Part shown: piece after piece, positions 1 through 6,408 of the stretch
Layout: every line of letters starts with the position of its first letter
How positions within the stretch are numbered: the first letter of the stretch is position 1
Assembly: GCA_964400105.1 (NCBI GenBank)
Contig: CAYNTG010000052.1
Span: 1 to 15,058, forward strand
Reading direction: 5' to 3'
DNA: 15,058 nucleotides
Source: CAYNTG01 sp964400105
Lineage (GTDB): Bacteria; UBP14; UBA6098
Made by a program: the position numbers and the translations under genes
Notes under the pieces: model-generated
Database searches by the model: none
The model's input: the letters and a program-made list of their open reading frames with translations, nothing else
What the model was told of the DNA's origin: nothing

Positions 1-227
1 GCAAGCAATTCATTAGACCTCATTCGAGACCCATTTATTGCAACGCACCCGTTTTCGGAAATAAGTAGCGTGCTACGCCCGCGTGTCGAGCACGCAGCCG
101 ATGTGCTATCGTGCTATAAATCGGAAATCTCCTCCGGCTGCGTGGTTGCGACGCCCACTACACCGGTTGAATATTAAAGCTACGATTCAAAACTGGTTGG
201 AATACTTGCAGGATAAGTGAAACAAGA
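1..227. other. Non-coding left edge with nested inverted repeats
   Basis: No convincing gene is seen here. Several inverted repeats are packed together: GTAGC/GCTAC with a 2-base loop at 65-76, CGTGCT (69-74) with AGCACG (89-94), and a perfect 9-base pair ACGCAGCCG (92-100) with CGGCTGCGT (135-143). A short direct repeat, GTGCTAT, lies at about 103-116. Plus-strand frame 1 is open from base 1 to a TAA at 175-177 (58 codons, no start in the window). This could be the tail of a truncated gene, but its translation resembles nothing I know and such a length is not unlikely by chance. Confidence 0.5.
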
Positions 228-473
228 TTAATCGAGAAGCGCTTTTTTGACCTTTTTAAAGAAGCGGCTCCATTTTGGTTTAAAGAGGCTTTTTTTGAAC
301 GATCCGAATTGAACTTCGAGGGCTTTTCTGAGTTGATCGTTTGTAATAATGCTTTCCTCGATAAGGATTTCGCCGAGAAAACGATCGTCGCCTTCGCGCT
401 GCCTATCGAGTGCAACTAAAATCTCTTTTTCAGAACAAAAACCCTCTTTGATCAGGATTTGTCCCAGTAACAT
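228..473 (-). CDS. Small stand-alone MshEN/GspE-N-domain protein, putative c-di-GMP binder
   Basis: This 81-residue protein is made almost entirely of two copies of a LGxxLI...Q unit about 30 residues apart: L3-G4 to Q25, then L33-G34 to Q55. That is the tandem arrangement of the N-terminal domain of type II secretion/type IV pilus ATPases (MshEN), several of which bind cyclic di-GMP. The usual arginine directly before LG is absent in both copies (Leu2 and Phe32). The rest is a basic, aromatic tail (about 57-81, many Lys and Phe) that could form an amphipathic helix. No ATPase domain follows, so this is a free-standing domain and not a truncated GspE inside the window. The start is well supported by GGAGG (complement of 478-482) six bases upstream of ATG. 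A matching promoter lies at 537-565. Its role is unknown; a c-di-GMP-responsive adaptor is an inference. Confidence 0.75.
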   Translation of the reverse strand: MLLGQILIKEGFCSEKEILVALDRQREGDDRFLGEILIEESIITNDQLRKALEVQFGSFKKSLFKPKWSRFFKKVKKALLD

Positions 474-536
474 ATTGCCTCCGAAAACTTATGCTATTCT
501 CTTAGATAGGCCTCCATCAATTCACAACTTCATATG

Positions 537-565
537 ATTATACGATTAATTAGTTTTTTTTTCAA
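537..565 (-). promoter_or_regulatory. Sigma-70-type promoter for the MshEN-like gene
   Basis: On the minus strand TTGAAA (560-565) is followed by exactly 17 bases and a perfect TATAAT (537-542). The spacer is very A/T-rich, including an A-tract. Transcription would start near 530, giving a leader of about 55 bases before the ATG at 473. This is a close match to the consensus, but the call rests on sequence only. Confidence 0.7.
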
Positions 566-610
566 GCATTATTCATGAATTTTCTTGGCAAAAATCATTT
601 CAAAGATAAG

Positions 611-790
611 ACGCGTTTCGGGCGAACGACCTCAATCGTCCGCTCGAAAAGCGTAGTGTATTAAAATGAAAATTTGATTCTCGGAAGTATGGGCCGGTCT
701 TATTGACCGAAGGGCCATACTGCCCTATCCTACAGACCTTGGGGCAGGTCTTGGGACTCGTAGAGAAACCGACAGGGCTACGTTTCTACG
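611..790. repeat. Chain of four intergenic hairpins
   Basis: The interval between the two divergent promoters holds no credible ORF but four consecutive foldable segments. The first, 611-654, is a 19-position stem with two mismatches, one G-T pair and a 6-base loop. The second, 687-720, has an outer GTATGG/CCATAC and an inner CGGTC/GACCG. The third is AGACCT (734-739) with AGGTCT (746-751). The fourth, 759-790, pairs CGTAG and AAAC with GTTTCTACG around a 2-base bulge. No U-tract follows on either strand, so they do not look like simple intrinsic terminators. They may be an interspersed palindromic element or a structured RNA; I do not recognise a family. Confidence 0.5.
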
Positions 791-833
791 CATCGCGATA
801 GACCGCACTGGTATTTTTTATTCATTTTTGCCA

Positions 834-862
834 TTGCATAGGCACGGGAAGAGCATTATATT
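834..862 (+). promoter_or_regulatory. Promoter of the B12 riboswitch transcript
   Basis: TTGCAT (834-839) and TATATT (857-862) are separated by exactly 17 bases. The predicted start, about 869-870, falls right at the 5' edge of the cobalamin aptamer, which is the placement expected for a riboswitch leader. The run of T at 813-829 could add an upstream A/T element. Confidence 0.6.
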
Positions 863-869
863 CCGCTTC

Positions 870-1046
870 GAAAGTGTCGGTGCCCACTCGGGCCTAACAG
901 GGAACCGGGTGAAAATCCCGGGCGATCCCCGTCACTGTGAGCTTGGACAATGGCCACCATGCCACTGCCGCGTTAGATCGAAAGGTCGGCGCGGTGGGAA
1001 GGCGGCCGGATGGATGAAGAGCGAGCCAGGAGACCTGCCGACGTCG
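870..1046 (+). promoter_or_regulatory. Cobalamin (adenosylcobalamin-type) riboswitch
   Basis: The leader contains the conserved landmarks of the cobalamin aptamer in order. These are the GGTGCC segment at 879-884, the AACAGGGAAcCGGGTGaaAaTCCCGG core (896-921), the CCCGTCACTGTGA element (928-940), a variable peripheral stem region (941-1020), and the B12 box AGCCAGGAGACCTGCC at 1024-1039. The ligand is a cobamide and binding normally reduces expression of the gene downstream. Here that is the TonB-dependent receptor starting at 1118. End points are approximate because the closing P1 stem was not folded. Confidence 0.93.
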
Positions 1047-1098
1047 CCATTTAACCAGATTCCACGGGAGATGGAACGGAAGGTCTTGCCTTGCCGCA

Positions 1099-1137
1099 TT
1101 TCCCGAAGAAAGTATAAGTGCCTGAAGTTCGGGGAAA
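1099..1137 (+). promoter_or_regulatory. Possible expression-platform hairpin over the receptor start
   Basis: TTTCCCGAA (1099-1107) can pair with TTCGGGGAAA (1128-1137), leaving one extra G. The Shine-Dalgarno-like GAAGAAAG and the GTG start at 1118 lie in or beside the loop. There is no U-run, so if this hairpin is the switch output it would more plausibly act on translation than on termination. This is an inference from base pairing only. Confidence 0.4.
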
Positions 1138-3097
1138 ACTTTGGGGTGTTGTCCTGCTCCTATGGATCGCTCCCCTTTTCGCTGTCGATATTGCCGGTCA
1201 TGTCCGCGATGCGGCGACCGATCTTCCAGTCGCCGGAGCCTCGATCGCGCTCGGTTCAAGATGGACATCCTCCGATATTCAGGGCAGATTCGTATTTTCC
1301 AACGCGATTTCGGGCGAATACCGGCTTACCGTAACGCACGTTGCATATGAAAGCCACACCGAAACGATCGTTTTGCGGGATGGCTCGAACCCGCCGATCT
1401 CGATCTTGCTGACTTCAAAGATATATTCATCCGGGCCGATATCGACGGTCGCTTCGGGGAGATTCGGTCATATTGTTATCTCCGAATCGGCGGCGCGGTC
1501 GATAGACTCGTTCATCGAGGAGCTTCCCGGCGTCGCGCTTATCGAGGGCAACGGCGATATCGCCGTTACGATCCGCGGATCGCGCCCGGAGGACGTTCTC
1601 GTCGTCGTAGATGGTATTCCGCTGATGCGCAGCGAGAGAGGATACTGCGACCTCGGAACGATTTCATCCGTTCCGCTTCGCAGCGTCGAGGTAATCGCCG
1701 ACAACGTTCCCGCAGAATATTCATCGCAAGCCCCCGCCGGAGTGATCTTGATCGAGACCGCACATCGCCGTGAAAACGGCTTAGCCATAGGGCTTTGCTG
1801 CGGATCGTTCGGCAAGATCGCCGCGAAGGGCGATCTGACTATCGACATTCCGATGGGATTCGACATCGAGATCACGGGGGCATTCGACCAAAGCGAGGGA
1901 GATTTCGATTACATCGCGTCGGACACCGNNNNNNNNNNNNNNNNNNNNNNNNNNNNNNNNNNNNNNNNNNNNNNNNNNNNNNNNNNNNNNNNNNNNNNNN
2001 NNNNNNNNNNNNNNNNNNNNNNNNNNNNCTCCAAAAGCGAGCGCTACTATTATATTCCACGTCCGTTCGTCTATGTTCCGGTCGATGCCGATCATCATGT
2101 GGATTCTTACAGGACAAAGCTTTCGATCTCCAAACAGATCGGGAATTTCGAGCCGTCTATCGGCGGCCTGTTTTACGAAGAGGGATATTCCCTCGATAAC
2201 CACCTTTCGGAAGAGATGAGCATCCCGCGAATGTCGCGCGATCTCTATTCATATTGGATTCAGGGCGAATATGCGCCGAAGATCGCCGACCTCGTTTCGT
2301 GCAATCTGCATAGCTCGATTCGGTGGGACGATGCCGATTCGATGGCGGTCAAACGCAGCGCGGCTATCGAGGGAGCCGCTTCGGTAGCTTTTTACGAAAT
2401 CACATTATGTATGTCTGCGGGGTATTCCGAAGCGCTACACCTTCCGGAGTTCGCCGATCTTTATTGGATTCGGGACGCATTTGCGGAGGGCAATCCCGAT
2501 CTCGCACCGGAGACGTCGTTCAAGCGCCATATCTCAACATCGCTGAACTACGAAAATTCATGGGTGAATATTTATGGGGGCATCGATTTTTTCACCCGAA
2601 CGATCGATTCGGTCATCGTTTGGAAGAGGGATTTCGATGGCCTATATCGACCGCAAAACTTTGCGCGAGAGGAGACGCGCGGACGTGAGGATCGCTTTCG
2701 CGCCAGGATTTTCGATGCGATAGAGCTTTCATGGTCGAACACGACGATGACGCCGATCCACCGATCGGACGACCGCGCAATCGATTCGCTTTGGATTCCA
2801 TACAAACCGGGATATTCTCAGCGGGTCGGTTTCAAGGTAATGCAATTCGGCGTAACCGCCGGATTAAACGGGACGATGGTCGGGGAAAGATATACGCTTC
2901 CGGCGAACACGAAATGGACGGCGGCATACGAGCTTTGGGATGCCTTCATCGAATATACCAAAGAAATCGGCCCGATCGACGCGGCGCTCCGAATCGAGAT
3001 TCAAAACGCGATGGACGAGGATTATGAGATACTGAATGGATTCCCGATGCCCGGTAGAAGCTGGCGTTTCGGGATCGATATAAAATACTCTTTTTAA
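1118..3097 (+). CDS. btuB: TonB-dependent outer-membrane receptor, probably for vitamin B12 (BtuB-like)
   Basis: It encodes about 659 residues including the unresolved gap. A signal peptide (about 1-22, hydrophobic core after Arg5/Lys7, ending LFA) is followed by a carboxypeptidase-regulatory-like domain (about 25-105; GHVRDAATDLPVAGA, then SSDIQGRF). A TonB plug follows (about 110-215; IRGSRPEDVLVVVDGIPL and SVEVIADNVPAEY), then a beta-barrel ending in the aromatic KYSF terminus typical of outer-membrane proteins. GTG at 1118 is chosen because it gives the signal peptide and sits behind GAAGAAAG. The cobalamin riboswitch directly upstream makes a cobamide the likely substrate; sequence alone does not prove it. 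The beta-propeller gene 14 bp downstream is probably co-transcribed. Because of the N gap the true length and even frame continuity across 1929-2028 are unverified. A non-cobamide siderophore-type receptor is the main alternative. Confidence 0.85.
   Translation: MPEVRGKLWGVVLLLWIAPLFAVDIAGHVRDAATDLPVAGASIALGSRWTSSDIQGRFVFSNAISGEYRLTVTHVAYESHTETIVLRDGSNPPISILLTSKIYSSGPISTVASGRFGHIVISESAARSIDSFIEELPGVALIEGNGDIAVTIRGSRPEDVLVVVDGIPLMRSERGYCDLGTISSVPLRSVEVIADNVPAEYSSQAPAGVILIETAHRRENGLAIGLCCGSFGKIAAKGDLTIDIPMGFDIEITGAFDQSEGDFDYIASDTXXXXXXXXXXXXXXXXXXXXXXXXXXXXXXXXXXSKSERYYYIPRPFVYVPVDADHHVDSYRTKLSISKQIGNFEPSIGGLFYEEGYSLDNHLSEEMSIPRMSRDLYSYWIQGEYAPKIADLVSCNLHSSIRWDDADSMAVKRSAAIEGAASVAFYEITLCMSAGYSEALHLPEFADLYWIRDAFAEGNPDLAPETSFKRHISTSLNYENSWVNIYGGIDFFTRTIDSVIVWKRDFDGLYRPQNFAREETRGREDRFRARIFDAIELSWSNTTMTPIHRSDDRAIDSLWIPYKPGYSQRVGFKVMQFGVTAGLNGTMVGERYTLPANTKWTAAYELWDAFIEYTKEIGPIDAALRIEIQNAMDEDYEILNGFPMPGRSWRFGIDIKYSF
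1929..2028. other. Assembly gap of 100 Ns inside the receptor gene
   Basis: Exactly 100 undetermined bases interrupt the receptor barrel. A round 100 is the usual placeholder for a gap of unknown size, so the missing length may be larger or smaller. The frame is open on both sides with this spacing. Both flanks look like barrel sequence (Tyr/Phe-rich strands after 2029), so the two halves most likely belong to one gene. Confidence 0.95.
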
Positions 3098-3111
3098 GAA
3101 ATGGATACGAT

Positions 3112-4452
3112 ATGAACATCAGGGCAATTTCGATTTTATTGGCGGTTGTAATCACGTTTTCAAACGCGATTTTTGCGGAACCTTCTTATGTCGTTCTCAA
3201 TTCGTTTGGAGAAACGATTAGCGCGGGAGAGTGGCTCTCCGCGCCGACAAATAATATCTGCACGGTCGGATCGATGCCGAACCAGATCATGATCGGAAGC
3301 GATGGAAGGATTTTGGTCGTCGCCTCCGGTTCGGCGAAGATTCAGGAAATATCGGTCTCCGGATCGACCGGCTCGGTTGTAGATGAATACTCGCTTCCAC
3401 TCGGCTCGAATCCGTATCTGATGTTCGAGGAAAACGGAAGGATAATCACTTCGCTCTGGGTTTCAGGAGGTATAGGAATAATAGACATAGCGAGCGGCTC
3501 GGTTACCGCGACCGACTCGTTCTGCCTCGGTCCTCAGGGCGTGTTCGCAGATTCGAATTATATCTATGTTACCGCCGGAAATCTCGATCCGATAAGCTTT
3601 GTCTATGGCGAAGGCGAACTTTGGCGGCTCGATTCGAGCGGCGTCCCGATCGATTATATTACCCTCGGAATCAACCCGCAACAGATTATCGGCGGTCCCG
3701 ACGGCAATCTTCACATCGTATGCACCGGGGACTATGTTTCGACGTTCGGTATCGTGTATATCGTCGATCCGGCGTCGTTCGCGGTCGTCGATTCGATAGT
3801 TGTCGGCGGATCGCCGCAACGCCTCGCGCTCGACCGCTCGACCGGCATAATATATTCCGCGACATCGATTTGGGGAGCATACGGAAGCGGTCGCCTTCTG
3901 GCATACGACGGCGAAACCCACGAACTGCTCATGGACTCCGACGACACGGGAAACGCACTTTCCGGCACGGGAATCGTCGGGCTTGCCGCGTTCGACAGCT
4001 ATATATTCGCGCCCTCGGTGGATTCATCGTGGATAGAGATCGTGCAGATCGACCGGGTTACAATGTCGCTGACCCCGGTAACACGACATGACACCGGCCA
4101 CGGCCCGCTCGATGTCGCGCTATTCGACCCCACAGGCATAGAGGAATTTATTACGCGTCCCGAAAATCTCACCCTCTCCACCTATCCCAACCCATTTAAC
4201 TCGGCGGTAACGATCTCGATTGCCGTCGGCGCCCGTCCGGTCAGAATAGAGATTTTCGATATATGCGGACATCTGATGGCCGACCTGCCAGTGCCGACCT
4301 GCGATTTTGAAAACCAGCAGGTCGTGCCGACGCCGGTAATCTGGCAACCGGACGCCTCCGTCGGCTCCGGCGTATATTTCGTCCGGGCGAAAATCGACGG
4401 CAACAATGGGTTGCAACCCATTGTTGCGAAACGCGTCGTGTATCTGAAATAA
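3112..4452 (+). CDS. Secreted YncE-like beta-propeller with C-terminal sorting domain, possible BtuG-like B12-capture protein
   Basis: The 446-residue product begins with a signal peptide (about 1-22, cleavage after IFA; no lipobox cysteine). Residues about 30-345 are repeated propeller blades of the YncE/BtuG type, with patterns such as GSNPYLMFEENGRIIT, PQGVFADSNYIYVTAG and GGPDGNLHIVCTGDY. From about 350 the chain has the YPNPFNSAVTI motif and a FlgD-Ig-like/type IX-like sorting domain ending GVYFVRAKI...KRVVYLK. It follows the B12-riboswitch-controlled receptor by 14 bases and is probably in the same transcript. In Bacteroides a surface beta-propeller (BtuG) hands B12 to BtuB, so a similar job is a reasonable inference, with anchoring by the sorting domain instead of a lipid. 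A perfect 28-bp palindrome (4400-4427) encodes residues just before the C-terminus. Confidence 0.82.
   Translation: MNIRAISILLAVVITFSNAIFAEPSYVVLNSFGETISAGEWLSAPTNNICTVGSMPNQIMIGSDGRILVVASGSAKIQEISVSGSTGSVVDEYSLPLGSNPYLMFEENGRIITSLWVSGGIGIIDIASGSVTATDSFCLGPQGVFADSNYIYVTAGNLDPISFVYGEGELWRLDSSGVPIDYITLGINPQQIIGGPDGNLHIVCTGDYVSTFGIVYIVDPASFAVVDSIVVGGSPQRLALDRSTGIIYSATSIWGAYGSGRLLAYDGETHELLMDSDDTGNALSGTGIVGLAAFDSYIFAPSVDSSWIEIVQIDRVTMSLTPVTRHDTGHGPLDVALFDPTGIEEFITRPENLTLSTYPNPFNSAVTISIAVGARPVRIEIFDICGHLMADLPVPTCDFENQQVVPTPVIWQPDASVGSGVYFVRAKIDGNNGLQPIVAKRVVYLK
4400..4427. repeat. Perfect 28-bp palindrome inside the propeller gene
   Basis: GCAACAATGGG, the self-complementary centre TTGCAA, and CCCATTGTTGC together read identically on both strands over all 28 bases. 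It lies in frame in the last 20 codons of the propeller gene and encodes part of a GNNGLQPIVAKR segment. That segment looks like an insertion in the otherwise regular VYFVRA...KRVVYLK ending of this domain. It could be a small palindromic repeat that inserted in frame. No T-run follows on either side, so a terminator role is less likely. Confidence 0.8.
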
Positions 4453-4458
4453 CCGTAA

Positions 4459-4469
4459 GGGCGAGGCCC
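4459..4469. other. Short hairpin between the convergent transcripts
   Basis: Only 28 bases separate the plus-strand propeller stop (4450-4452) from the minus-strand stop at 4481. They contain GGGC-GAG-GCCC (4459-4469), a 4-base-pair hairpin with no U-tract. It is the only candidate for a terminator between the two transcripts and a weak one. Confidence 0.2.
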
Positions 4470-4480
4470 CATCTGCGATC

Positions 4481-5935
4481 CTACCGCTTAAGTCGCTCGT
4501 TGAACCCGGTAATCGCCTCGTCGATGTCGTCGGCGCTGGACTGAATATCGCTCCAGTAGGTCTTGCTCGACCACTGGGCGTTCAGCTCGGCGAGGTCGCG
4601 GCCCTGCTGCTCGATCCAGGTATAATATTTCAGATTATGTATGCGCTTTCTGCCGTAGTGATCGAGTTCGAGCGTGTTTTCGCAGGTCGTATTCATCAGC
4701 ATATCTAAATCGACGGCTGCGTTCGTCGTGGTGTAATCGCCATCGGCCTCGCGAGATTCGCGCATACGCGAATTATAAAGCTCCATCGAGTCGGTGAAAA
4801 CGGTGAAAACAACGTCGCTTTCGTCCAGTTCGTAATACTTTGCAAATTTAATCGCGCCGATCATATTCGCTATCGATGAGATACCGAGAAGATCGAGTTT
4901 ATCGACGATTTCACTATCCACGCCACTCGACTCGAGAGCATCGCGGCCCACCTTTTCGTTGAAAAGACGCATCAGGCGCATAGTCCTCACATCGTCGATT
5001 GCGACGACCATGTCGGTGTTACGGACGTTGTGTATCCATGGGATATGTTTATCGCCTATCCCCTCGATCCGATGGCCGCCGAATCCGTTTAAAAGCATGG
5101 TCGGACACTGAAGCGCCTCGCCGACGGCGATCTTCGAAGCCGGGAATTTTTTCTTGAGGTAATCGCCGCATCCCATCGTTCCGGAGGAGCCGGAGGTCAG
5201 CACCACGCCTGCGAACGAATCGGTGTCGGACATCTCCTTTGCGAGGACCTCCTCCATCGCGCCACCGGTAACGTGGTAGTGCCAAAGGTGGTTACCGAAC
5301 TCGTCGAACTGGTTGAATATGACGACATCGTCGCGGGTTTTGCGAAGCTCCCAGCATTTGTCGAATATCTCCTTGACATTGCTTTCGCAACCGGGTGTAG
5401 CGATCACCTCACCGGCGACCTTTTTCAGCCACTCGAACCGCTCGGGGGACATCTCCTTCGGGAGGATGGCGATCGACTCGCAACCGAGCAGCGCCGCGAC
5501 ATATGCCCCGCCACGGCAGTAATTCCCGGTCGACGGCCAAACCGCTTTTTGTTTCGTTGGGTCGAACTGGCCGGTAACGAGGCGCGGCACGATACATCCA
5601 AATGTCGCGCCGACCTTGTGCGCGCCGGTCGGGAACCATTTCCCGACGAGAGCGACGATCTTCGCCTTCACGCCGGTAAGCTCCGGCGGAAGGACCATAT
5701 AATTCACGCCGCCGTAGCCGCCGCCATTTGGCACCGGCTCGTTTTTCCATGTTATGCGAAAAAGATTTCGCGGGTGAACATCCCAAAGGCCGATCGACTC
5801 GAGGTCTTTAGCGATTTAATCCGGCACCAGTTCGGGATTTTTCATCTGGGCGAAAGTGGGAATAACGATACCGCGCTCGCGGCAACGCTGCACGGTTCGT
5901 TCGATCTGCTCTTCGTTTATCGTAAGGTCTATCAT
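4481..5935 (-). pseudogene. PLP-dependent fold-type II enzyme with in-frame TAA at codon 40
   Basis: The frame from ATG 5935 to 4481 (485 codons) encodes a cysteine-synthase/tryptophan-synthase-beta-superfamily enzyme. The PTGAHKVGATFG stretch carries the likely PLP lysine (codon 107), STGNYCRGG is the substrate loop, and SGSSGTMG is the likely phosphate-binding loop. The start is firm: AAGGAGGA (complement of 5941-5948) lies five bases upstream and the ATG overlaps the preceding NTPase stop by 4 bases. Codon 40 (5816-5818) is TAA, between LVPD and IAKDL, and the frame continues with family-like sequence (GLWDV, FRITWKNEP). I recall homologues with a lysine near this spot, which would make it an AAA-to-TAA change. 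Either this is a nonsense mutation or a sequencing error. A restart (for example ATG at codon 80) would lose the N-terminus but keep the lysine. This enzyme accompanies ygeW/ygeY-type Mo-hydroxylase clusters. Its reaction is not known to me; it is not close to YgeX in sequence. Confidence 0.85.
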
Positions 5936-6408
5936 ATGTTTCCTCCTTGTAAGATGATCTGAATTCGCGGATTGCGGATGCGATAGGCCTCGACGATCTT
6001 TTCGAGGAAGGCATCTCGCGCACAGAAATAGATTTCCGCTTCCGATAAAACTAACCGTCGAAAGATATTATCAAAACCCCGGCCGTCAAGTTCTATACGA
6101 CCGATTTCGTCGATAAAGATCGGCGACGACCGCGCGGCGATAATCTCGCGATATATTCGCTCTGCATAATCGAACGCCTTTTTTGAAAAAATGAATCGTC
6201 CGTATTCGAAACCGTCGATTCTTGACGGTAAAACTCTCGCGAGTGGAATCCGCTCTTCGGTCGTGAGACGAACGAGGTCGTATCCGGTGAAAATTTCGCC
6301 GTCGAATCGCTTCGACGAGACGAAACCGTCGCCACCCTTTTGCCGGAATATCTCCGTCATTTTTGTCGATTTACCGGAATCGAGCGCGCCGACGATTATC
6401 GTTATCAT
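5932..6408 (-). CDS. Small P-loop NTPase (THEP1/NTPase_1-like) in the Mo-hydroxylase operon
   Basis: This 158-residue protein has a Walker A motif GALDSGKST (residues 7-15) and a Walker B-like FIDEIGRIEL around 95-105. The DEIGxxEL form resembles the THEP1 family of small nucleoside triphosphatases. It has no signal peptide or membrane segment, so it should be cytoplasmic. Its ATG overlaps the XdhC-like stop by 4 bases and its own stop overlaps the next ATG by 4. I see no clear Shine-Dalgarno, which suggests translational coupling to the upstream gene. The position directly after the XdhC-family gene suggests a part in maturing or inserting the molybdenum cofactor, perhaps like the accessory YqeC of E. 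coli clusters. That role is an inference and no sequence similarity to YqeC is claimed. Confidence 0.78.
   Translation of the reverse strand: MITIIVGALDSGKSTKMTEIFRQKGGDGFVSSKRFDGEIFTGYDLVRLTTEERIPLARVLPSRIDGFEYGRFIFSKKAFDYAERIYREIIAARSSPIFIDEIGRIELDGRGFDNIFRRLVLSEAEIYFCARDAFLEKIVEAYRIRNPRIQIILQGGNI

Noticed and set aside
1..177. C-terminal end of a plus-strand gene (58 open codons)
   Set aside because: No start in the window, no recognisable motif, and the segment is dominated by inverted repeats. Chance openness is plausible.
828..1334. 168-codon plus-strand frame starting upstream of the riboswitch
   Set aside because: It reads through the conserved cobalamin aptamer and then overlaps the receptor gene in another frame; no domain is visible.
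4400..4469. Intrinsic terminator between the convergent transcripts
   Set aside because: The 28-bp palindrome lies inside the coding region and the 4459-4469 hairpin is short. Neither is followed by a T-run on either strand.
4481..5734. Intact PLP enzyme beginning at GTG 5734
   Set aside because: No Shine-Dalgarno precedes this GTG, and conserved-looking sequence continues upstream of it in the same frame. The operon's overlap pattern and AAGGAGGA point to ATG 5935 instead.
5816..5818. Recoding of the TAA as an amino acid
   Set aside because: Known bacterial recoding uses UGA (selenocysteine) or UAG (pyrrolysine). Other genes here use TAA as a normal stop (for example at 3095-3097 and 4450-4452).
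5273..5962. 229-codon plus-strand open frame across the broken PLP gene
   Set aside because: It is antisense to family-like PLP-enzyme sequence and has no motif or ribosome site of its own.
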